Positions 14,296 to 18,717 of a stretch of DNA of 18,717 bases are shown here, in pieces (position 1 is the stretch's first letter; each line of letters opens with the position of its first letter). The notes beneath the pieces are model-generated. The model was not told where the DNA came from, made no database searches, and saw only the letters and a list, made by a program, of their open reading frames with translations. Source of the stretch: Patescibacteria group bacterium UBA5738. GTDB taxonomy: Bacteria > Patescibacteriota > Minisyncoccia > Minisyncoccales > UBA5738. A program made the translations under genes and the position numbers. The stretch covers positions 1 to 18,717 of the forward strand of contig DIFW01000001.1 of NCBI GenBank assembly GCA_002419295.1, written 5' to 3'.

Positions 14296-14718
14296 ATGTC
14301 TTTATTGATGCCAAAAAAAATCAAACATCGCAAATGGCAAAAAGGCCGCCGGCGCGGAATTGGCGTTTCTTATCGCGGCGCGGAATTGAATTATGGCAGT
14401 TTTGGCCTTAAAGCGATGGAAGAAAGATGGATAAGCTCCCGCCAGATTGAAGCGGGAAGGCGCGCGATTTTGAGATATTTGAAAAAAGGCGGCAAATTGT
14501 GGATCAGGATATTTCCGGACAAGCCGGTGACGAGCAAAGGCGAAGAAGTGCCTTTGGGCGGCGGCAAGGGCGGGGTCGATCATTATGTATTCGTGGTGAA
14601 ACCCGGACGGATAATGTATGAGATTGACGGCATCAAAGAAGAAATGGCGCGCCAGGCGCTGGAAAAAGCCGGAGATAAGTTGCCGATAAAAGCGAAATTC
14701 GTGAAGAAAGCCTCCTAA
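14296..14718 (+). CDS. rplP: 50S ribosomal protein L16
   Basis: L16 positions the A-site tRNA acceptor arm. It has 140 residues from the ATG at 14296 (M-S-L-L-M-P-K-K-I-K-H-R-K); a second in-frame ATG at 14308 is possible. A TTG-started longer frame would overlap rpsC by 31 nt and is not supported. Conserved: R-Q-I-E-A-x-R-R-A-I, W-I-R-I-F-P-D-K-P-V-T, V-V-K-P-G-R-I-M-Y-E-I-D-G, L-P-I-K-A-K-F-V. The usual V-R-M-G-K-G-K-G loop reads V-P-L-G-G-G-K-G, so the position of E. coli Arg81 is Pro (residue 86). Confidence 0.97.
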   Translation: MSLLMPKKIKHRKWQKGRRRGIGVSYRGAELNYGSFGLKAMEERWISSRQIEAGRRAILRYLKKGGKLWIRIFPDKPVTSKGEEVPLGGGKGGVDHYVFVVKPGRIMYEIDGIKEEMARQALEKAGDKLPIKAKFVKKAS

Positions 14719-14734
14719 AATAAATCCAAAAAAA

Positions 14735-14974
14735 ATGAAAGTTGCCGAACTGCGCCAAAAAAGCGGTCAAGATTTAAAGAGTTTGTTGCAAGAAAAGCTG
14801 GTTAAGCTGGCGGGGCTTAGGTTTGATCTGGCCGGCGGCAAAACGAAAAACTTGAAGGAAATCCGCCAGATAAAATTGGATATCGCGAGGATAAAAACTT
14901 TGCAAAAAGAAACCAAAGAGCAATCGCCGGCCGCTTTAACGAAAGACGAGGCGCGATTAACCGAAAAAAATTAA
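14735..14974 (+). CDS. rpmC: 50S ribosomal protein L29
   Basis: L29 lies beside L23 at the tunnel exit. The protein is 79 residues, mostly two helices (M-K-V-A-E-L-R-Q-K-S; L-K-E-I-R-Q-I-K-L-D-I-A-R-I-K-T-L), with a polar C-terminal extension beyond the usual 60-70 residues. Position after rplP and before rpsQ supports the call. No Shine-Dalgarno. Confidence 0.94.
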   Translation: MKVAELRQKSGQDLKSLLQEKLVKLAGLRFDLAGGKTKNLKEIRQIKLDIARIKTLQKETKEQSPAALTKDEARLTEKN

Positions 14975-15038
14975 AAGTTAAAAAATCAAAGATCAAAATT
15001 AAGGAATTATATTTTGGTGTTTAAATTTTGAATTAGAT

Positions 15039-15332
15039 ATGAAACGTCAATTAACGGGAAAAATTGTTTCTGATAAAATGGCTAAAACCGCGGTGGTTCT
15101 GGTTTGGCGCGTTAAAGAGCATTCAAAATATCACCGCCGCTATCGCGTGAGTAAAAAGTATAAAGCCCACGACGAAAAAAACGAGTTTAAAATCGGCGAT
15201 GTTGTGGTAATAGAGGAATGCCGCCCCATGTCTTCGGACAAGCGCTGGAGAGTGGTGGAAAAAATCGCCGAAGAAGCGCAAGAACCGGCCGCGCGGGAAA
15301 GCGAAAAACAGGAAGCGGGCGAAGACAAATAA
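15039..15332 (+). CDS. rpsQ: 30S ribosomal protein S17
   Basis: S17 is an early 16S rRNA-binding protein. It has 97 residues. Core: R-Q-L-T-G-K-I-V-S-D-K-M-A-K-T-A-V-V and K-Y-K-A-H-D-E-K-N-E-F-K-I-G-D-V-V, then E-C-R-P-M-S-S-D-K-R-W-R-V. A Glu/Ala-rich tail of about 20 residues follows, unusual for a basic protein. The leader is AT-rich and resembles the rpsH leader (AAGGAATTATATTTTGGTG). Last gene of the S10 cluster. Confidence 0.96.
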   Translation: MKRQLTGKIVSDKMAKTAVVLVWRVKEHSKYHRRYRVSKKYKAHDEKNEFKIGDVVVIEECRPMSSDKRWRVVEKIAEEAQEPAARESEKQEAGEDK

Positions 15333-15362
15333 AGAATAAAGAGACAAGCGCGCGCGAACGCA

Positions 15363-15391
15363 TTGCATTTTTTTTGAATTTATAGTATATA
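15363..15391 (+). promoter_or_regulatory. Weak promoter candidate before rplN
   Basis: TTGCAT at 15363-15368, 17 nt, then TATATA at 15386-15391, in the 110-nt gap between rpsQ and rplN. Only about half the consensus bases match. This gap is where the S10 and spc operons divide in E. coli. Confidence 0.25.
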
Positions 15392-15442
15392 TAAAAAGTT
15401 GCGGCGATTTTACGCCCGATTCTGAAGTTAAGCATTTGATTT

Positions 15443-15814
15443 ATGATTCAATTGAGAACAATGTTAAAAGTGGCGGATAACAGCGGCGCGAAAATCGTCC
15501 AATGTTTTCATGTTTACGGCGGCACGGGCCGCAGATACGCGGCGGTGGGCGATGTGGTGATGGGAGCGGTAAAAGAGTCCGAGCCGCGCAAGGCGGTGAA
15601 AAAGCACGATAAAGTCCGCGCGGTGATCGTTCGCCAGAGAAAGGAATACAAACGCGCCGACGGCACATATGTTCGTTTTGACGACAATGCTTGCGTGATT
15701 TTGGAAGGCAAGGGCAAAGAACCCAAGGGGGGCCGTATTTTCGGGCCCATCGCCAAAGAGCTGAAAGCCAAGGGTTATGATAAAATTTCGGCAATGGCCG
15801 AAGAGCTTGTTTAA
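15443..15814 (+). CDS. rplN: 50S ribosomal protein L14
   Basis: L14 forms intersubunit bridges and is the RsfS target. It has 123 residues, near the usual 122. It starts M-I-Q-L-R-T-M-L-K-V-A-D-N-S-G-A-K and contains F-D-D-N-A-C-V-I-L and R-I-F-G-P-I-A-K-E-L. First gene of the spc cluster. No Shine-Dalgarno. It is followed by rplX after 12 nt. Confidence 0.97.
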   Translation: MIQLRTMLKVADNSGAKIVQCFHVYGGTGRRYAAVGDVVMGAVKESEPRKAVKKHDKVRAVIVRQRKEYKRADGTYVRFDDNACVILEGKGKEPKGGRIFGPIAKELKAKGYDKISAMAEELV

Positions 15815-15826
15815 TCGGCAAATTCC

Positions 15827-16150
15827 ATGAAGATTATTAAAGGCGACAATGTTTTGGTGATATCGGGCAAGGATCGGTTGAAGACCGGCAAAGTTTTGAA
15901 ATCTTTGCCCAAGGCCGGCCGGTTGGTCGTGGAAGGAGTGAATATCGCCAAAAAGAGCCAGCGTCCGCGCCGGCAAGGGGAAAAGGGGCAGATTGTTTCT
16001 TTGCCCAAACCGATTGACGCGTCAAATGTGAAACTGCTTTGTCCCAAATGCGCCAAGCCGGTTCGGGTGGGATATAAAAAAATTGCGGGTGAAAATTCCG
16101 GACAAAATCGATCGGTGCGCGTTTGCAGAAAATGTCTTGCCGAAATCTAA
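15827..16150 (+). CDS. rplX: 50S ribosomal protein L24, zinc-ribbon type
   Basis: L24 initiates 50S assembly near the tunnel exit. It has 107 residues. The KOW part is at the start (I-K-G-D-N-V-L-V-I-S-G-K-D), then V-E-G-V-N-I-A-K-K-S-Q. The C-terminal half has two CxxC pairs (C72, C75, C100, C103), a probable Zn site that E. coli L24 lacks but many other bacteria have. It is 18 nt from rplE. Confidence 0.97.
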   Translation: MKIIKGDNVLVISGKDRLKTGKVLKSLPKAGRLVVEGVNIAKKSQRPRRQGEKGQIVSLPKPIDASNVKLLCPKCAKPVRVGYKKIAGENSGQNRSVRVCRKCLAEI

Positions 16151-16168
16151 TTTTTGAGATTTTTGAAC

Positions 16169-16756
16169 ATGATGTCCTTACAAGAAAAATACAAGAAGGA
16201 AGCGGTGCCGGCGTTGATGAAGCAATTCGGTTATTCCAACGCGAATCAAGTCCCGCGCATTGAGAAAGCGACGATCAATTGCGGTTTTGGCAAGATGGTT
16301 TCGGGTAAGACCAAAGAAGAACAGAGAAAGATTCAAGAAGCGGTTACCCGCGATTTGACGCAGATTTGCGGCCAGCACGCGGTGGTTACCAAAGCGCGCA
16401 AGTCAATTGCCAGTTTTAAGATTCGCGAAGGCCAGAATATCGGCGCCAAAATCACATTGCGCCGTTCCCGAATGTATGATTTTTTGGAAAGAACGATTAC
16501 CGCCGCGTTGCCCCGTTCGCGCGATTTTCAAGGAATTTCGGCAAAAGGCGTGGATCAGGACGGAAATTTGGCTTTTGGAATCAAGGAGCACATTGCGTTT
16601 CCGGAAATTTCTCCGGAAAAAATAAATTTTATTTTCAGTTTTGAAATTACCGTTACCACGACCGCGCGCAATCGCGAAGAAGGGCTGGCGCTTTTTCAGG
16701 CGCTGGGATTTCCCGTCAAAAAGATTGAAAATGAAAAAGTAAGAATGAAAAAGTAA
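16169..16756 (+). CDS. rplE: 50S ribosomal protein L5
   Basis: L5 binds 5S rRNA and the P-site tRNA side of the central protuberance. It has 195 residues from the ATG at 16169; the second ATG (16172) is equally possible. A TTG at 16154 would add five residues lacking family support. Conserved: L-Q-E-K-Y, P-R-I-E-K-A-T-I-N-C-G-F-G, A-R-K-S-I-A-S-F-K-I-R-E-G, R-D-F-Q-G-I. The last codons (I-E-N-E-K-V-R-M-K-K-stop) lie inside a direct repeat copied again after rpsN, so the tail may be acquired from repeat DNA. Usual length is about 180. Confidence 0.96.
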   Translation: MMSLQEKYKKEAVPALMKQFGYSNANQVPRIEKATINCGFGKMVSGKTKEEQRKIQEAVTRDLTQICGQHAVVTKARKSIASFKIREGQNIGAKITLRRSRMYDFLERTITAALPRSRDFQGISAKGVDQDGNLAFGIKEHIAFPEISPEKINFIFSFEITVTTTARNREEGLALFQALGFPVKKIENEKVRMKK

Positions 16757-16772
16757 GAAATAATTCATATAT
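16718..16772 (+). repeat. Direct repeat flanking rpsN, copy 1 (covers rplE 3' end)
   Basis: This 55-bp stretch matches 16979-17033 at about 50 positions without gaps. It covers the last 12 codons of rplE, its stop and 16 nt beyond. The copy after rpsN still reads K-K-I-E-N-E-K-V-K-M-K-N-stop in the matching frame but has no start or body. Confidence 0.8.
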
Positions 16773-16791
16773 TGAATTTTAAATTTAAAAC

Positions 16792-16977
16792 ATGGCCACA
16801 AAAGCGCAAATTGCAAAATCAAAAAGAACGCCCAAATTCAAATCACGAGTAGTGCGCCGATGTTTTCGTTGCGGCAGGAAGCATGGCTATATGAGAAAGT
16901 TCGGTTTGTGCCGCATATGTTTCCGCGAGGCGGCCAACCAAGGATTGATTCCGGGAGTGGCCAAAAGCAGTTGGTAA
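16792..16977 (+). CDS. rpsZ: 30S ribosomal protein S14, short zinc-binding type
   Basis: S14 organises the 30S head. At 61 residues it is the short Zn type, with CxxC pairs at C24/C27 and C40/C43 and the ending G-x-I-P-G-V-x-K-S-S-W. The leader AATTTAAAAC sits directly before ATG. It is the only S14 in this window, at the standard spc position between L5 and S8, but is bracketed by a 55-bp direct repeat. The symbol rpsN is also used for this gene. Confidence 0.96.
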   Translation: MATKAQIAKSKRTPKFKSRVVRRCFRCGRKHGYMRKFGLCRICFREAANQGLIPGVAKSSW

Positions 16978-16978
16978 T

Positions 16979-17033
16979 AAAAAAATTGAAAATGAAAAAG
17001 TAAAAATGAAAAATTAAGGAATAATTTATATAT
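16979..17033 (+). repeat. Direct repeat flanking rpsN, copy 2
   Basis: Noncoding copy of the rplE 3' end and flank, beginning directly after the rpsN stop. Its 3' part overlaps the AT-rich palindromic element that runs to 17080. Differences from copy 1 are five single-base changes. Confidence 0.8.
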
Positions 17034-17080
17034 CGTTGAAATTTTTTATAAAAATTTTCAACTCCAAAAATTTTCATTTT
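17016..17080 (+). repeat. AT-rich palindromic leader element, copy 2 (before rpsH)
   Basis: Near-identical to 5699-5763. The stem arms are GTTGAAATTTTTT and its imperfect complement, with one mismatch caused by a single substitution. It precedes two GC-rich hairpins and then the rpsH start. Confidence 0.85.
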
Positions 17081-17110
17081 CCCGCCAGAGGCGGGTGCGC
17101 ATCAGGCGCA
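17081..17110 (+). promoter_or_regulatory. Two back-to-back hairpins in the rpsH leader
   Basis: CCCGCC-AGA-GGCGGG (17081-17095) is immediately followed by TGCGC-ATCAG-GCGCA (17096-17110). Both stems are perfect and GC-rich in an otherwise AT-rich gap, ending 25 nt before the rpsH ATG. They could pause or process the transcript, or bind a ribosomal protein such as S8. The first may instead be a dispersed palindromic repeat. Confidence 0.5.
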
Positions 17111-17135
17111 GATATTTAAATTTTAAATTTGAAAC

Positions 17136-17540
17136 ATGGATACAGTCGCAAATATGTTAACCGCGATCCGCAACGCGCAAGCGGTGGGAAAGCCGATGGT
17201 GGCCGTTCCTTATTCCCGCTTGAAATACGATATCGCCAAAATTCTTGAAAGAAAGGGGTTTGTCGCGTCGGCGGAAAAAAGAAGCCGCAAGATCAAAAAA
17301 ACGGCCAAGACCGCCCTTTGCTTGGAGATCGGTTTGAAATACGCCGACAATGTTCCGGCAATTGCCGGATGCAAGAAAGTTTCCAAGCCCGGGCAGAGGA
17401 TTTATGTCGCGGCGGGCGGCATTAAAAGGGTCAAGCAGGGGCGCGGCATCGGCGTTGTTTCCACTTCCAAAGGATTGATGACCGAATACGATGCCAAAAA
17501 ACAAAATATCGGCGGAGAGATGCTGTGCGAAGTCTGGTAA
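17136..17540 (+). CDS. rpsH: 30S ribosomal protein S8
   Basis: S8 binds the central domain of 16S rRNA; in E. coli it represses the spc operon. It has 134 residues. It starts M-D-T-V-A-N-M-L-T-A-I-R-N-A and ends with the conserved G-G-I-K-R-V-K-Q-G-R-G-I-G-V-V-S-T-S-K-G-L-M and G-G-E-M-L-C-E-V-W segments. The leader holds the AT-rich palindrome and twin hairpins. The start is directly preceded by AATTTGAAAC. Confidence 0.97.
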   Translation: MDTVANMLTAIRNAQAVGKPMVAVPYSRLKYDIAKILERKGFVASAEKRSRKIKKTAKTALCLEIGLKYADNVPAIAGCKKVSKPGQRIYVAAGGIKRVKQGRGIGVVSTSKGLMTEYDAKKQNIGGEMLCEVW

Positions 17541-17567
17541 TATAATATATAAGTTAAAATTTGAAAC

Positions 17568-18113
17568 ATGAGTCGAATCGGTAAAAAACCAATAGCGATC
17601 CCCGCGGGGGTCCAAATAGAGATTTCCGGATCGTTGGTGAAAGTGAAGGGCGCCAAAGGAGAATTGGCGCGCGATTTCGGCGCGCAGGTTTCGATTGCGC
17701 GGGAAGAAGAGTTGTTGAAAGTTTCCCCGGTTAATCAGACCAAAGCCGCGCGGTCAATGTGGGGAACGGCCAGAATGCATTTGGCGAATATGATTGAGGG
17801 AGTTAGCGTTGGTTTCTCGAAACAATTGCAAATTGAAGGTATCGGCTATCGGGCGGCGACGGAAGGAAATAATTTGATTTTAAATATGGGATTTTCGCAT
17901 CCGGTGGCAATCGCCGTTCCGGAAGGCGCGGTTTCCAAAGTGGAGAAAAACATCATCACGATTTCCGGTTGCGACAAGGAATTGGTGGGCAAGGTGGCGG
18001 CGCAGGTTCGCCGAGTTCGCCCGCCGGAGCCGTATAAAGGCAAGGGAATCCGTTATGTCGGCGAGAAGGTCCGCCGCAAAGCCGGCAAAAAAGCCGGAGG
18101 AACGGCCAAATAA
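17568..18113 (+). CDS. rplF: 50S ribosomal protein L6
   Basis: L6 lies near the factor-binding site by the sarcin-ricin loop. It has 181 residues. It starts M-S-R-I-G-K-K-P-I-A-I-P-A-G-V and contains the signature P-E-P-Y-K-G-K-G-I-R-Y near the end, then a Lys/Gly/Ala tail. The leader ends AATTTGAAAC before ATG. It is 27 nt from rpsH and 19 nt from rplR. Confidence 0.97.
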   Translation: MSRIGKKPIAIPAGVQIEISGSLVKVKGAKGELARDFGAQVSIAREEELLKVSPVNQTKAARSMWGTARMHLANMIEGVSVGFSKQLQIEGIGYRAATEGNNLILNMGFSHPVAIAVPEGAVSKVEKNIITISGCDKELVGKVAAQVRRVRPPEPYKGKGIRYVGEKVRRKAGKKAGGTAK

Positions 18114-18132
18114 GAAAAAGCCCGAAAAGACT

Positions 18133-18525
18133 ATGAGCATCAGCAATAAAACAAAACATAAGGCAGAAAGAAGAATCAACCGCCATCGCCGGGTGCGCGC
18201 CAAAGTTTTTGGCGTTGCGTCAATGCCAAGGCTGTGCGTTTTTCGCTCAAACCGGCATATTTTCGCTCAATTGATTGATGATAAGGCGGGAAAGACTTTG
18301 GCGGCATGCGATGATTTGAAAATGCCGGAGACGGTTAAAAAGGAAGTAAAAAACAAAGAATTGTCGGGGAAGGGCGCCGCGGCGTTCGGCGTGGGCCGCC
18401 AAATCGCTTTGAAGGCAAAAGAACTCAAGATTGACCGCGCGGTGTTTGATCGCGGCGGGTATCGCTATCACGGACGCGTCAAAAATCTGGCGGAGGGGGC
18501 GCGGCAGGAAGGGTTGCAATTTTAA
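18133..18525 (+). CDS. rplR: 50S ribosomal protein L18
   Basis: L18 binds 5S rRNA with L5. It has 130 residues from the ATG at 18133 (M-S-I-S-N-K-T-K-H-K-A-E-R-R). It contains R-L-C-V-F-R-S-N-R-H-I-F-A-Q-L-I-D-D and F-D-R-G-G-Y-R-Y-H-G-R-V-K-N-L-A-E-G-A-R. An in-frame ATG at 18055 would overlap rplF by 59 nt and only add a Lys/Pro run, so it is not used. Confidence 0.96.
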   Translation: MSISNKTKHKAERRINRHRRVRAKVFGVASMPRLCVFRSNRHIFAQLIDDKAGKTLAACDDLKMPETVKKEVKNKELSGKGAAAFGVGRQIALKAKELKIDRAVFDRGGYRYHGRVKNLAEGARQEGLQF

Positions 18526-18566
18526 CGAATAAAGGATTAAAAAATAATCATTATTTAATTTGAATC

Positions 18567-18717
18567 ATGGAAGCACCAAAAACAACCCAAAACAAGGATG
18601 TGCCGGCAAAACCGGAATATAAGCCGTTTGGCGCCGAAAACCGGCGCGGATCCGGCGCGCGCGGACAGGGCGGATCGCCAAGATTTGGCGGCGGCGGGCG
18701 TTTTGGCGATCGCCGCC
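18567..18717 (+). CDS. rpsE: 30S ribosomal protein S5, N-terminal fragment cut by the window edge
   Basis: An ATG at 18567 after the leader TAATTTGAATC opens a frame that runs off the right edge after 50 codons. It begins M-E-A-P-K-T-T-Q-N-K and turns into a Gly/Arg-rich low-complexity stretch (G-G-G-G-R-F-G-D-R-R). No S5 core is visible yet. The call rests on the invariant L18-S5 order in the spc operon and on Gly/Arg N-terminal extensions known for S5 in candidate phyla (from memory). Confidence 0.75.
   Translation, partial: MEAPKTTQNKDVPAKPEYKPFGAENRRGSGARGQGGSPRFGGGGRFGDRR

Noticed and set aside
18055..18132. Upstream ATG extending L18 into rplF
   Set aside because: It would overlap rplF by 59 nt and adds only a Lys/Pro-rich stretch; the ATG at 18133 matches the L18 family start.
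5034..18525. Recoding of TGA as glycine, as in some candidate phyla
   Set aside because: All 23 visible stops are TAA (21) or TAG (2) and none is TGA, which is suggestive. But no gene has an in-frame TGA and Gly uses GGN throughout, so there is no evidence of recoding.

Overview
The window is a bacterial chromosome segment with every supported gene on the + strand. It most likely comes from the Candidate Phyla Radiation (Patescibacteria, Parcubacteria-like). The evidence is: a complete str-S10-spc run of ribosomal genes with divergent, lineage-style proteins (a 13-residue insert in S12, zinc-ribbon L24 and S14, L16 without the usual R-M-G-K-G-K-G arginine, L2 without its N-terminal P-T-x-P-G-R-R segment); start codons without Shine-Dalgarno sequences; GC-moderate genes separated by extremely AT-rich gaps; and a giant peptidase_S74 surface or fibre-like protein. 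The lineage is inferred from these features and was not tested by a tree or search.

Layout. (1) Positions 1-5036: one long gene, open to the left edge, for a repetitive beta-rich fibre-like protein. It carries seven G-N-V-G-I-G-type repeats, a 30-bp tandem repeat block, a peptidase_S74 self-cleaving chaperone domain, a small Cys/Trp module and a very acidic tail. (2) Positions 5037-5265: a nested palindromic element, a GC-rich hairpin and a promoter. (3) Positions 5266-9752: str cluster rpsL-rpsG-fusA-tuf (S12, S7, EF-G, EF-Tu). (4) Positions 9816-15332: S10 cluster rpsJ-rplC-rplD-rplW-rplB-rpsS-rplV-rpsC-rplP-rpmC-rpsQ. (5) Positions 15443-18717: spc cluster rplN-rplX-rplE-rpsN-rpsH-rplF-rplR and the cut-off start of rpsE. 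No gap without a gene exceeds about 230 bp. I see no tRNA, rRNA, insertion sequence or CRISPR array.

The ribosomal genes together make the translation machinery: decoding-site proteins (S12, S7, S3, S5), both GTPase elongation factors, and the core 50S proteins around the exit tunnel and peptidyl-transferase centre (L2, L3, L4, L22, L23, L24, L29, L16, L14). The gene products are conventional. The unusual material is mostly between genes: a 65-bp AT-rich palindromic element almost identical in the rpsG and rpsH leaders; a 55-bp direct repeat flanking rpsN that includes the last codons of rplE; nine copies of a 7-bp tandem repeat before rplD; hairpins with T-tracts inside the operon; and a recurrent A/T leader ending in TTTGAAAC directly before ATG in place of a Shine-Dalgarno. 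I found no defence, secretion or metabolic system that could be called a new system.
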